Source: Euleptes europaea (taxonomy: Eukaryota > Chordata > Lepidosauria > Squamata > Sphaerodactylidae). From it: a stretch of 64,000 nucleotides of DNA. The notes under the pieces were generated by a model that was not told the DNA's origin, made no database searches, and saw nothing but the letters and a program-made list of their open reading frames with translations. The stretch is from the NCBI RefSeq assembly GCF_029931775.1, contig NC_079325.1, forward strand, positions 59,209,786 to 59,273,785. The letters are read 5' to 3'. The stretch's first letter is position 1. Every line of letters starts with the position of its first letter. The position numbers were made by a program, and so were the translations under genes. This document shows, piece by piece, positions 43,906 to 56,761 of the stretch.

Positions 43906-46900
43906 CCCCATCCCTTCCAAATGCTCTGAAGTCTCAAGGGCTGACTGCCTCCTGCCCTTCGTCGGTCCGTGTCAGCCTTCATCAGACAAGCCGTTCTGGT
44001 TTCTTTCCTTTTAGTTACTTTACAAAATCGCCAATCACTGCATTCCTGCCCGAGTAAGCAGCAAGCCCGTCTTGCGTGTTGGTGGCTCAGTGGTGTGGCT
44101 TTCACAATTGACAACTGTTAAAAATAGTGAGGTCAAACCTGTTTGACCAAACCAGAGAAGAGAAGCCTCCGCGTTAATGTTGTCCGGCTTTAAGGTACCC
44201 TTGGACTCCTGTAGCTGCTATTTGCTGCTGCTTACTGACTTGGCTGCCCAACTGGAACGATGGCCCGGACCCCAGGTCTCCTCCAGCCCACTTTCAGCTG
44301 TCAGAAGACTTCTGTTGCCACTTTGCAGGAGTTTCCAGTGACTCCTTGGGATGGAAGAACAAATCTAGAGTGACCAGCAAGAAGCCCCCAAGAAAGAAGG
44401 CAGCCGGAGGGCCTGGGGCAGAATGAAGAGGGGCGCACACTCACGCATGCAAAATTTAGAGGTGCATTTTGAAGCTTAACTGTCATCTCTTCAAGGCCTA
44501 GACTCCTGCGGGGGGTTTGTTATTTTTTAAAGCTGTGGTTTGCAGAAGGAGAATCGTTTTTTTTAAAGGGGCATTGTTGGGGGGGATTTTGTACACTTCT
44601 CTGTGGGTATCAAGTCATATGTGATCATTGGACACAAGAGCCATATATTTCTGGTCACCATGAGGTATGAAAAAGTAACTGTCAAAATGTCCTTAAATGC
44701 TTTCTTTGGCCATTTAGTCCTATGTTTTTATTTATCTAGTGGATTTTGCTTCCTTTGGATAAGAGGAGACCCAAGATTTATGGGCTCTTCATGTTCTGCT
44801 TCCAAAAGTGCAAAAGCAGAGCTTAGCAGAAGAAAGCAGGCTCTGGAATCCAAGCAGCACAGCCACCAGTCCTGCGTCAGGGAGAGGCTCCCCCAGGGCT
44901 TCCCTGTGAGCCAACCCCCTGCTCTTGCCTTCTTTCCCCTGTCTAAAGCCAAAGGGGTGGTGCTTCTCGCTGCCCTTCCGTCCTCTCCAGATTTGGACGG
45001 GTGTTGCGTTCTCAAGGTTGAAGGAGCATTATGTGCGGTCATCAAGGCTTGATCCCACAAGTCCATTCACACCAGTCAAATTCGTGACAATACTGCAGGG
45101 CAGGCCTTCCTATGAATTCCTCTCTCACATTTTTGGCCCTTCCTGAGAGCTCCAGAAGAATCAGCTGTGTGGATCATGCGCATACACCCTACCATGAGCT
45201 CTGCTTGTACAGCCAGTTTTCCTGGTGGGTCATGCCCCAGATCACTAGCAGGATGCAGCTATTTTTGGTAAATCCTCTCTTTCTCCCTCTCCAGAATCCT
45301 CTCATGCTCAGAGTTTCATCTTTAACTTCAGGAGACCTTTACTTAGTGAGTACATAACACACACACACACCCCAAAAAACCCCAACCAGAATCCAAGGCC
45401 TGTGAGTGTGTGTATTTTTACCATCTTTCTCAAAGAGGATCGGATCACTAAGCTGCTTTAACGCTTTAAAAGAGATGCATGCCTGGCAGTGTGCTCAGAA
45501 GGCATGTGGCCCACAAAGCCACCCACCCCCATGCACAGTTATGCAAGATGTCTTCAGTCTGACAAAGACCTGTGTGGTGAAGCAGCAGTTGTGGGGAGAT
45601 CTGCCTTCAAACCCCCCTTCAGGCATGAACACCAAGGGCCAGGGTTGTTGTGAAGATAAAATAAAGTAGATGCATGTAGGCTACTCTGAGGTCCTTGAGG
45701 AAGGGCAGCCTACAAATGTATACACAGATATTGGGGCCTTGCCCAGGGATGTGAAAAATTTGGGGGGCAATGTTTTCCTCTCGCCTTGCACAGACTAACC
45801 TTCCCCAGTTTTTTCCAATGGAAATTTTGGAGAGTACTGAAAAAAATATTCCTTAATACAACATTTGTTTTCTAATTCCCACTTTTATTTTTTCCTACTT
45901 CTCACATTGCAAAAATTAAGATACATGTGCTAAGGTAGCATAGGGTGCAGCAGTTTTATTTTAAATTTTGCTTTTTGAACACTTAACAGCGCAATCCTAA
46001 AGGGAGGGGGGGTGAAGGGCTACAGGGAATGGGGTGACCTATGCCAGCACAGAGCTGCACAATCCATTCTGGTGTATCATTGGCACAGGGCCCCGTGCCA
46101 GTGTGAAAGGGCATTCTTGGGGGCAGGACTGAAGCTAAGTTCCCTGTGTCCTTTCGGCCTGGGAACGCTCCCTTTTACCCGTGCAAAGTTGCATTGCCAA
46201 ATGTGGCGGCACAACACATAGAGCTCAATGATAAGGTTTTCCTCACCGCCCCCCCTTTGTTGCTGCCCTCCCACACAATCCTAATCAGTTTAGGATGCCA
46301 ACTAAGTACCTGACCAATGCAGAGCTCCCAAGCACTGGCCACGCACCCTCTACAGCAACCAATGCCCCCCCATTCAAAACCCAATGGCAGGACACACCAC
46401 ACCTCAGAAGGTAGGGTGCGTAGCATGGTTCGCTGTTTGATAGTTACCAGCCGTGTGGATTTAGAGCGAGCGGCACGGCACCACAGTGGCATGAAAAGCA
46501 CAGAGAGCCCTTAGCTCATTGGGGCTTGCAGTTGGCACCAACACCCACCTGGGAGAGAAAAGTCCACTTATGTACCTTTTCAGGAACAACATCTGCACAG
46601 CCAGGAACCCATGGGCTCTGACAGGTAAGCTGGGCGCTGCACCTTTCCCTCTCATGGGGTCGGCTGCTCTTGTGGGCCACGCAGCTCTTGTGCTTTTGGC
46701 TGCCAGGCAGCAACAACAACTGGAGACCCAACACATTACCCGCCCCCATCCCCACTCACGAGGGTGTGTGATATGTTGGGGATTGGGGGGGGGGCATTAG
46801 CACAAATGGGCAAATGTTTCACATCCCTTGCAGTTGTTGGGCTCCACCGATGGTCAAGAAGCAAGGGGTGGGGGGTCCACAAGAGTGCCCCAACAATCAG

Positions 46901-47150
46901 AGGACTACGTGTATCAAAAGAGTACCTCTACCCATTGGCAGGAGTACCAGGTAGGTGACGCAGACCCCAATGTTGCAACCTTGAAGCTGGAGGGGCGGAG
47001 CCAGTGGCACCGATGCCACTGACCCCACCCACAGGGGCTGCTAACTGGATCAGTTGAACGTCCCAGAGGAGCCCTTACACACCCACCAGGAAGTTTCTGG
47101 CGTCCTGCTGTGGCCGTGCGTGTTCAGTTCAGTGTATTTACAGTCATTTG
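43906..47150. other. Region upstream of AGPAT2, no gene identified
   Basis: No exon of a recognisable gene. In mammals the next gene on this side is DIPK1B; none of it is seen here. A possible old repeat edge (GCGCAATCCTAAAG at about 45989) shares its start with the palindromic MITE at 39418. Confidence 0.4.
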
Positions 47151-47156
47151 ACCAGC

Positions 47157-47527
47157 AAATTTCAGTACAAAATTACAATTTTAATACCCCAACTGAGGAT
47201 CTCCGTACCTTACTGGCTACATAACAGAACTTTGCCACTGAATAAGAGATAAAAGCATCTTATCTTCTAATAAAAATTTAACAATGAAATAATCCAAATG
47301 GCTAACATTCCTAAAATTTCTGGTCAACACAGGTAAAATCAGCTTATTTCTAACCTCCCGAAAAAATTCACAGTGTAATAAAATATGTATAATTGTCTCA
47401 ACTGAATTAAAATTACAGGGGCATAATCTGCCCTGTACAGGTATATGCTGAAATCTCCCGTTGAGCATAGCTAATAGAAAGGCATTAAATCGGGCTCTTG
47501 AAAAGGCCCATAGAAAACTAGAAAATG
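47157..47527 (-). mobile_element. LINE C-terminal remnant (possibly R4/Dong-like)
   Basis: Minus strand reads FSRARFNAFLLAMLNGRFQH, IPVQGRLCPCNFNSVETIIH and ILLHCEFFREVRNKLI. The CPC...H...HC spacing is the zinc-knuckle-like C-terminus found in several LINE clades. AT-rich 3' end at left. The clade assignment is a guess. Confidence 0.6.
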
Positions 47528-48479
47528 TAATGGTTGTTAAGGCCATGCATGTTGGGGGTTTTCCCACAGAGTGCTGCAGGTGGCAATTCAATAGGTGAAG
47601 CTCTGCAAGCCACCACCAACCTTCCACTCCACCCAGAGGCTAACCCACCAAACAAGCCTCCTGCTGGAATGGCTCCAGGGCGTGCGGACAGCTGCGCTGG
47701 CTGGTCCCCAACCTGAATGCACGGCTGCCCTTCGCGTGTCAGGCACGTGAGCTCCCAGCTGAAGCAGAGGTGGATACGGAGGCTGGATGCCCCCATGCCA
47801 CTGTCCTGCTCCCCAGTAAAGTTTCCTTGACTTCAACTGCTGTGTTTCTGCGTCTCTGTAAAGTTGGGTGGGTGAGTCGGGGAGGGAAGCAACGAAGGCT
47901 GGCAGCAGACACTGCAAGCTTTCTGTGGAGTTAAGCAATTTCCCCCTCGCATTGATGGTGCCAAGACAGCTCGGGCACTCCTCTGGAGCCCATGCCCTCA
48001 CCCTCAGCATTGTGGGACACCAGCCAAAGTGGCTGGAGGTGCCCAAAGCTCCAGCTGGGTGGAGAAGCTCCAGCGCATGAAGAAGGGAAGGGGCTGCAGC
48101 AAGAGGAGAGAGACTCCAATCGAGGGTGGGCAGACACTCTGAATAGAATGGGGGCGTGAAGGGAGAGGGCATGCTGGGGCCAGCGGGTCACAATTGGCAG
48201 AAAGGTCCATGTGCACAGAATGGGGTGGGGGGAAGGGGAGAGGGAGGGAGAAGCCGTCCTGAAAGTCATGCAGTGGCCACCAAGGTACAAAACGCAGTCA
48301 ATTAGCACTGGGAAGCTTGTCTGGTTGGTTTCAAGGGGTCTAGCTGTACGGAGGCCCGCGGGGGCCACGCAGCTGCCTGGCACCTCGCCCTCATTTGCCT
48401 GTGTTAATGAATGGCCACAGCGAACCTCAGGTGCTGGTTTCAGCCTTTGGAGGGGGCAGCGGGAATAGAGCCACGGGGG

Positions 48480-49435
48480 AAATGTGTGTCGCTGGTTGTC
48501 GACTAGGCACCACTCCCCTCTTCAAGCCTTCCAAGTTGGCAGCCATCACCACATCCTGGGGCAGGGAGTTCCACAGTTTAACTATGCATTGTGTGAAGAA
48601 ATACTTCCTTTTATCTGTTTTGAATCTCTCACCCTCCAGCTTCAACAGATGACCCCGCGTTCTAGTATTATGGGAGAGGGAGAAAAGCTTCTCCTTGTCC
48701 ACTCTCTCCATACCATGCATAATTTTATAGCTCTCTATCATGTCTCCCCTCAGCCGCCTTCTTTCCAAGCTAAACAGCCCTAAGCGTTTTAACCGCTCCT
48801 CATAGGGCAGTTGCTCTAGTCCCCTGATAATTTTGGTTGCTCTTTTCTGCACCTTCTCAAGTTCTGCAATATCCTTTTTTAGGTGTGGTGACCAGAACTG
48901 TACACAGTATTCCAAGTGTGGTCCACTGGGTTGACATCTTCATTGAGCTATCCACTACCACCCCAAGATCCCTTTCTTGGTCTGTCGCTGCTAGCACAGA
49001 TCTCATCAGTGTATATGTGAAGTTGGGATTTTTTGCATCACTTTACACTTGCTCATACTGAATCTCATTTGCCATTTTAATGCTCATTCCTCCAGTTTGA
49101 AGAGATCCTTTTGGAGCTCTTAACAGTCCGATTTTGTTTTAACCACCCTAAATAATTTGGTGTCATCTGCAAACTTGGCCACCTCGCTGTTCACCCCAAA
49201 CTCCAGGTCACTGATGAACAGGTTGAAAAGCAACGGTCTCTGAGAGACCCCACTGCTCACATCCCTCCATTGAGAGAACTGACCATTGATTCCTACTCTG
49301 CTTCCTATTTTTCAGCCAGCTCTCAATCCATAAGAGGACTTGTCCTCTTATCCCGTGACTATGAAGTTTGCTTAGCAGTCTTTGGTAGAGAACTTTGTCA
49401 AAGGCCTTTTGGAAATCCAAATACACAATGTATTT
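48480..49435 (-). mobile_element. CR1/L3-type LINE fragment
   Basis: Minus strand 48915-48470 reads [40 protein letters not shown] and [20 protein letters not shown], the CR1-superfamily C-terminus. The segment 49426-49208 gives reverse transcriptase pieces ([25 protein letters not shown]). Frameshifted; internally shortened near 48930. Confidence 0.85.
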
Positions 49436-49522
49436 ACACTTTGTTCTGGTTAGACCTCACCTGGAGTATTGTGTTCAGTTTTGGGCACCACAGTTTAAGA
49501 AGGATGTAGACAAGCTGGAACT
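49430..49522 (+). mobile_element. Small CR1 fragment in opposite orientation
   Basis: Plus strand reads [20 protein letters not shown] then VDKLEL, the same protein segment as the neighbouring minus-strand CR1 but pointing the other way. Confidence 0.8.
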
Positions 49523-49969
49523 AGGGCTGTTGAAAAAAAAATTCGGTATAGTTCGGATTCGGCCTAATTCAGTCCGTTTAGATTCGGGATATGCTGAAGT
49601 CCGAACTCCCCCAATTCGGATCCGTGAAATTCGGCGCGAATGCAAAGTTCAAAATTCGGCCGAATATAGCCATTTAAACACATTCGCACCCTTCTGCGGC
49701 TCCAGGGGGGGGCATTTTTTGAGGCGGACGTTCAAAACTTTCAGCATAGCTTGAGGTGGCCCTTCTTGAAAGAACCCCCAAGTTTGGTGACGATGGGGGC
49801 CGGGGGAGGCGAGATATGGAGCCCGGAAGGGGTCCCCCCACCTATTTGCCCATTGAAAAGAATAGAAATAGACCGTCTGGGACTCTGCTTTTGCAAAATC
49901 ATGCAATGCATGCAACACTCGACCATAGGAGTCTGCACCTGTGCAATTTGCAAACTGCATGGCCGAGGG
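49523..49969. mobile_element. Unclassified interspersed repeat
   Basis: Starts AGGGCTGTTGAAAAAAAAAT then repeated ATTCGG/TTCGGAT motifs, followed by a conserved-looking block (AAGTTTGGTGACGATGGGGG, CCATTGAAAAGAATAGAAAT). I recognise the style as a repeat but cannot name it. Confidence 0.45.
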
Positions 49970-50455
49970 TGTACCCCGCCTTCCCGGTAGGCCGTTACGG
50001 CGACGGGACGGGGCTTCTGCGCATGCTCTCTCAGAGTCTCCTACCGCTGGCTGGGAAGGTCCCGGTCTCTCGGCTCGGGATGGACAACGGGCGGTGAAAT
50101 GCCCCAAACCTCCACAAATGAGACAAGCCCCAGACTCGAAGCGTTTGCGGCGTTCAGCCACAGACTGCCCCCCTCCCTGGCCGGGACGGAAGTCCTTAGC
50201 AGAACCTGGCTTGTCTCCACGAGGTTTGGTGTCCCGCGCTGTACGCTGTTTGGAGATCTGCAGAAGCTGTCTGCGGTTCTCAATGTTGGCTGCGTGCCGC
50301 ACCCACCCCTCCACATCCGGAGGGTTTCCTTGCATGAAGGCCCAGTGCTGTAACTCAGGATTAAGGCCCTCACGGAAATATTGTACTCGGGTAGCCTCAC
50401 TCCAGGCCAGGATCTTACTGGAGAGCGATTGGAACTCACTTGCATACACAAGGCA
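49970..50455 (-). pseudogene. Orphan gag fragment of a Ty3/Gypsy element
   Basis: Minus strand reads YASEFQSLSSKILAWSEATR and NPELQHWAFMQGNPPDVEGW, closely matching the gag of copy B (55257-56706), with a zinc knuckle CLICGGLGHFTARC. No LTR borders it. A fossil piece of a related element. Confidence 0.85.
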
Positions 50456-50501
50456 CTAGCTAAGGAACGACTGACACCTCTGATAGGCGCAGTAAGAATC
50501 A

Positions 50502-50599
50502 TTCAAGAATCCATATATAATTCCCAAAACTGTGTTAACGTTCCATGCACTTGCTGCACTCAAGCTTGAGTTTTGTGGACTTATATATGGATTCTTGAA
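50502..50599. repeat. Short perfect inverted repeat (hairpin)
   Basis: TTCAAGAATCCATATATAA at 50502-50520 is perfectly inverted at 50581-50599. The stem continues imperfectly inward (CCAAAACT against AGTTTTGTGG). It lies directly beside the orphan gag fragment. Confidence 0.75.
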
Positions 50600-50944
50600 C
50601 AAAATAGAATTTGGACTGCACATTATAGGTTTTGTTAAGATTCTTTAATGTGTATGTGATTGTATAAGAGGTGATAATCTAAATACTATAGCTGGTTTTG
50701 CCGTTCTGTGTTGGATTTTGAAGCAACCACCTGGAGGTTGGCAACCCTAGCACTGGGACAGGGAAAATGCAGGTAAACCCGGACAAGCCCTGCTGCCCCA
50801 CTGCACTATATCGGCTGCCAAAGAAGCAATGGAGAAACCCCCACAAGCCCATCTCAGTTGTGGAAAACACTTATGCAAAACTGCACTCCGGCCTATGCTG
50901 AAAAGAACAAAAACCCCACTCCCCTACAGCAAGGATGAATGTTG

Positions 50945-51050
50945 TGTCTGAGACCCTGGAGAGCTGCTGCCAGTCTGAGTAGACAAGACTGACTTTGATG
51001 GACCGAGGGTCTGATTCAGGATAAGGCAGCTTCATGTGTTCATGTGACTC
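50945..51050. mobile_element. tRNA-SINE 3' portion
   Basis: TGAGACCCTGGAGAGCTGCT, GATGGACCGAGGGTCTGATT and CAGCTTCATGTGTTCATGTG. Uninterrupted relative of the SINE split by Ty3 copy A. Confidence 0.7.
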
Positions 51051-51289
51051 TAAGGCACCTCCTGCTGGCTAACTCAGGAATTCTGACAAGGGAGGGGGGA
51101 GGGAAGACACAAGGTTCTCTCAAGATGCGTCCACATGGGACCATTCCCTGCCCTGCTCTTACTGCCTCTGCAATTGCAAAGGCACATGCAGGGGCAGTGG
51201 GGCTTCCCCACAGATGTACCCCGTGCTTTCCCCGCCTCCCATTCCCCCATCATCACTGATGGCCCTTTTATTATTGAGGCTCAAGAGAT

Positions 51290-51736
51290 TGTGAGAGTTC
51301 CCAACTAGGCTGTGCAAACTTCATAAAATCCTTTGCTCAGACATTGATGCAGAAACAAGGAGTTTATTGAAGGCTTCAGATAGTACAGGTCAAACACGAG
51401 TTAAAAGTTGCAAGTGAGCAGCACTCCAAAGCTACAGAGATATATCCCCTACAGGGCATCACACCTATGTTATGGGAAGCTACAAGATAGATGGGTACAA
51501 TACAGACATCAATCGACCTCAGAGGGCTTGTTAGGGCTATCAGGTCTCCAAGGCCGAATCTGGCAAGAGGGAGTGAATACAAAGCGAGTACAAAGCACAG
51601 CAGGGGAGGGAGGCATTCCGGGTCTGCAGATATGGCGCCTGAACCCAGGAAATGCCAAACGGTGTGAACTGCTTTTACGAGTTCAAAGGGAGAGGGAAAG
51701 CTGGGACCGGCAGACCGAGATATCCAGACCCTCACA
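51290..51736 (-). repeat. 3' LTR of Ty3 copy B
   Basis: 447-bp direct repeat, preceded by GAGAT, nearly identical to 56762-57215. Confidence 0.96.
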
Positions 51737-51747
51737 TTCTGCCCCTC

Positions 51748-54700
51748 TTAAGGCCCTCCTCCCTCGGGTTCGGGCGGACGAGGCTTATCAGGGTAGGCAG
51801 AGGGGAATTCTTGAACCAGGCGGGGGGCGGCCATGTGGGGAGCCGCCACCCATTCATCATGAGCAGGACCCAGATGTTTCCAGCGAACCAAATAGAACAA
51901 TTTCCCCTTTCTTATCCTAGAATCCATTACCTTGGAAACTTCCAAATGCATCTCCCCCCCCCCACGACCGTAGGAACTTCGGACTTAGGGGGGGGGATGG
52001 AATTGAGGGGCAGCCACATAGGGTTTGAGCAGACTGATGTGAAACACGGCATGCACACCCCGAAGGGATTTGGGAAGGACCAACTCCACCGTGACCTCAT
52101 TAATAACTCGGGATATGGGGAAAGGACCCACGTAACGGTCACTCAGCTTTTTACAAGGTCGGAGAGAACGTAGATTCTTGGTGGAGAGGTAAAATTGCCC
52201 CCCCACCTTGAGTTCCCATCCCGGGGACCGGTGCCTATCTGCTTGGTCCTTATATTTACGCTTGGCCCTTTCTAGATTTTTTTGCAACCAGGGCCAGGTG
52301 GACTGCACCACTTGCACCCAATCCTGGACTTCTTGAACCCCTTCGAGTTCTGGGGTGATTGTGGCAGAGCCAAAGGGTCCAAAGTCTCTCCCATACACCA
52401 CATGAAAAGGACTGAAACCTGTGGAGGAATGGGGGGCATTATTGTAGGCATATTCAGTAAAAGGTAACAGGTCCACCCAGTCATCTTGGTGGTAATTAAC
52501 ATAACATCTGAGATAGCATTCAACCACGGCATTGACACGCTCCGTTTGACCATCGGTCTGGGGGTGGTAGGCAGAAGAAAGCCCTTGCTCTTCCACCCCC
52601 ATGACTTTCAGGAAGGCCCTCCAGAATTTGGCAACAAACTGAGCCCCTCTGTCGGAGAGGACCTTCCTGGGGATCGAATGATGTTTCATCACGTGATTGA
52701 CAAACAATTTAGCCAACTTTTGGGCGGATGGCAGCCCCGCACAAGGAACGAAGTGAACCTGTTTGGAAAATAGGTCAGTGATTACCCATAGTACAGTTTT
52801 TCCCCGACTGGGTGGTAGATCAGTGATGAAGTCCATAGCGATCACTTCCCAGGGCATGGATGGCGTTTCCAGAGGCTTCAAAAGTCCGGGGGGCTTCTCC
52901 ATCCGTTTTTTGGCCGTGGCGCAGACAAGGTAGCTGCGAACGTACAGTTCAACATCGGCCCTCATGCTGGGCCACCAGAATTGCCGTCTTACCAAATGCA
53001 AAGTCTTAACAAATCCAAAGTGCCCCGCAAGTTTGGCCCCGTGAACCATTCCCAACACCTCTTTGCGAAGAAGTTCAGGAACGTAGAGTTTACCCCCCTG
53101 CATCCACCAAGAGTCACATTGTTCAATGCCCGCGGGAAGGGTCCGCTGCTCCGCTTCCCTCAGAGAAGCGTTTCGGAGCCGTTGCTGGAAAGCCTCGGGA
53201 ACACCTTTGGGGGAGGGGCTTCCTGACGGTGGGATTGGGATCGGGTGGTTACTGCGAGACCCGAAACGTCCCCCCTTTGCTCAGGGGTGAACAGGGAGTC
53301 CACTGGCCGATCAAATTCATTGCGGTACTGAGGAAGCCGAGAGAGGGCATCTGCCAGAGCATTGTCCTTCCCGGGCACGTTTCAGGACAAATCGGAAGTT
53401 AGCAAAGAATTGAGCCCAACGAATTTGTTTTGCGTTGAGTTTTCTAGCTCCCTTCAAAGCCTCAAGATTCTTGTGGTCGGTACACACTTCAAAAGGGGTC
53501 TCTGCCCCTTCCAGGAAGTGCCTCCAAATAGTGAGGGCATGTTTAACGGCAGCTGCCTCCTTCTCCCAAATGGCCCAGTTAATCTCGGACTGGGAAAACT
53601 TTTTCAAAAAGTAGGCGCACGGTTTTAAATCACTGCTTTCGTCCCGCTGCAAGAGCCCCCCCCCATGGCAACATCTGAAGCATCGACTTGAACTACGAAA
53701 GGTTTATTACAGTCCGGGTGAGCAAGCACGGGTTCGGATGAGAAAAGTACTTTAAGGGTATCGAAAGCCCGCTGGCAGTCCGGGGACCATTGCAACCTGG
53801 CAGAGGGCAGAGTGGCGTTCGCCCCCTTCCCCTTGGTGTGCAGAAGGGAGGTGAGGGGGAGCGCCACCTGCGCAAAGTTGGGGATGAAGTTTCGGTAAAA
53901 GTTGGCAAAGCCCAAAAACTGTTGCAACTGTCTACGTGTAGCGGGAGGCTCCCAGTCCATAACTGCCTGCACTTTCTTGGGGTCCATTTCTAAGCCTTGA
54001 TGGGAAATCACATAGCCCAGGAAGGTGATGGAGGGTTGATGGAACTCACATTTGGAAACCTTAGCAAACAATTTGTGCTCCCGCAGCCGCTGGAGGACTT
54101 CGCGCACCAGCCGCACATGCTCTTCCATGGTTTCCGAATAAATGAGGATATCGTCCAAGAAAACCACCACCCCACAAAACAATAAGTCATGTAAAACTTC
54201 GTTGATTAATTGCATGAACACACTCGGAGCCCCCGAAAGCCCGAACGGCATTACTAAATATTCAAACATTCCAAAACAACTAGAAAAGGCAGTCTTAGGT
54301 TCATCCCCTTCTTTTATGCGGATGCGGTGATAGGCCTCCACCAAATCCAATTTGGTGAAGATCCGGCCTTCCTTCAATTGTGTGAGAAGGTCTGGAATGA
54401 GAGGGAGGGGGTAATCATTAGACTGAGTGACAGCATTCAGCCGACGAAAATCAATACACAGTCTTAAGTCTCCCGTTTTTTTTTTTTGACAAAGAAGGCG
54501 GGGGCCGAATAAGGTGCCTTGGACGGGCGGATGAAGCCCCGTGCTAGGTTGGTGTCCAAATACTCCCGCAGTACTGCCTTCTCGTTCGGACTCATGGGGT
54601 AGACCTTCCCTTTGGATAGTTTACCATCCCCCACGATTTCAATAGCGCAGTCAGTGTCTCGGTGGGGGGGGGTAGTTCATCGCATTCCCGCACATCAAAC

Positions 54701-55296
54701 ACATCAGTGAACTGGGAGTACTCGCCGGGTAGTTGGGGCAGGGGAGTCTCAGGCACAGGGACCCCTACCAAGGCGGCTGCTGGGGCGCAAAGAACCCGGT
54801 CTTTATCGTACAATTCGCAAGGGTCACTAGGGAAGGTGAGCGTTCGCTTCACCCAGTCTATGGAGGGGTTGTGACCCTGCAACCAATTCATTCCCAAAAC
54901 TACCGGGGCGACAATAGGGGCAACGGTAAAGTACAGCCGCTCCCAATGTTCCCCCACGGCCATAATCACTGCGGCAGTGCGGTGAGTTACGGGTCCCTTC
55001 TTAAAGTCACTACCATCCATCTGGGAGAAGCGGAGGGGTTCTGGGAGTCGCTTACGTTTGACCCGCAATTTCTTGGCAGCTTCTTCGCTTATCAGGGTGC
55101 GAGCGCAGCCCGAGTCATCTAGGGCCGGAAATTCTAACACTGGACCCCCCTTGGGTAGAGAAAGGTGAACCCTAATATAAACATTGTCCTCCTGAGCGCT
55201 TACCATCAATGGAGCTCCTTGCACAACTTTCGGAGCGGTCTGCTGAGGAGCCCCCTTTACAGCAGACCGGCGGCGTTTTTTGCCGGCAACTCCCAA
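51748..55296 (-). pseudogene. pol region of Ty3 copy B (PR, RT, RNase H, IN, chromodomain)
   Basis: Approximate blocks on the minus strand: protease about 54.9-55.2 kb, reverse transcriptase about 53.9-54.6 kb ([11 protein letters not shown]), RNase H about 53.3-53.7 kb, integrase about 52.0-53.1 kb ([19 protein letters not shown]), chromodomain about 51.75-51.95 kb (KLFYLVRWKHLGPAHDEWV). Broken fossil. Confidence 0.9.
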
Positions 55297-56706
55297 TCCT
55301 CCTCTTCACTGGAGGAAGTAGATGTGGTATTTGTAATCCGTGACTCCGATGAGTCAAAGGTTTCATTTGTAATCCGTGGTCCCGATGGACCAGTAGAGGC
55401 CGGGGGTCCGGCTTGGGTGCGCACGTGTAGCGCGGGGGGCGCGCTCCGGCAGCTGGTTGCGCCGCTCCGGCAGCAAGGCTGCCCCTCGGCCGGGGTCTTC
55501 TCCGTGTCGTTCGCTGTCGGGCGAGGTGGTCCCGGGCATCCGGGACGGGAAGGGCATTGAGAGGCAAAGTGTCCTTTCCCCCCGCAAACGAGGCAGACCC
55601 CGCTCTCAAAGCGTTTGCGGCGTTCGGCCATGGAAGGACCTCCTCCCCCCGAGGGGGCGAGAGTCCTTCGGGCCGCCGGGTCTGTCTCCACGGGGTTTAG
55701 CGTCTCGCCCGGTGCGTTGCCTGGAAAGGGTCAGCAGCTGTTTTCGGTTCTCGATGTCGGCGGCATGACGGACCCATCCTTCTACATCGGGAGGGTTACC
55801 TTGCATAAAGGCCCAGTGTTGCAACTCTGGGTTTAGTCCCTCCCGGAAACACTGCACTCGGGTAGCTTCACTCCAGTCCAAAATTCTACTAGAAAGTGAC
55901 TGGAACTCGCTTGCATACTGCGCAACCGACTTAGTCCCTTGCCGCAGCTGCAACAAGTTGGCTTTTGCCCGCTCCCCCAAATTCGGGTCCTCAAAACGGT
56001 TTCTGAGGGCGATCATGAAGTCATCAAGGCTTCGTAAGACCAGGGAGCGGAGCTCATACTGCAGCACCATCCAGGCGGCCGCTTCACCCTGGAGGAGAGA
56101 CGCCACATACTGCACTTGGGACTCCTCTGAGGTAAAGGTTCGGGCTTGCTCGCGCATAAAAATGTCCACTTGTACCATTAAAAAGGTCAGTTGGTCCCCC
56201 GACCCATCATACGTGATTTTCAGATCCCGGCGGGCTGGTGGAGCAGGCCGGATGGGTGGCGCGGCTGGCGCTCCATCCGGTGGATCCCCGGCGGGGGTCT
56301 GTACCTTCAGTTCGTCCATGGCGTGGGCCATCTCAAGCATCACAGCTTGCATAGTGTCCATCCGATCGAGCAACCCCTGGCGCTCCTCCTGCCAGCGTTG
56401 CCGTTCTTCACCCATCTGGTGGAGTAACAGGGCTTCCTTCCGAGCGGGGTCCTCCTCGAACCCCATACTGGGAACCGCAGTCCGCCGTGCCCGCACCTCA
56501 TTTCGGGAGAGCGACCAGCCTCGGGGGGAATCCAGCCAGGAATTAAAGGTGGTCTTGGGTCTCGTACCCAACCCTGACCCCGAGTCGGGCCCGCTAGGCA
56601 CCTTCCCAGTCGATTTGCCCTCTGAGGGGTTGGGGTCGGGCTGTTTAGGTACCACGTTGTCCTGCGGGTCTTCCTTCGGTTCAGTTTTATCCCCGTCGTC
56701 TTGCAT
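55257..56706 (-). pseudogene. gag region of Ty3 copy B
   Basis: Capsid-type gag with a coiled region, the conserved YASEFQSLSSRILDWSEATR block and a CCHC knuckle (CLVCGGKGHFASQC). Fossil coding region. Confidence 0.9.
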
Positions 56707-56761
56707 AGCTGTCCAGAGACGGTACAGGAGCAGTACGAAGAGGCAAGGACTTGCAACTTAA

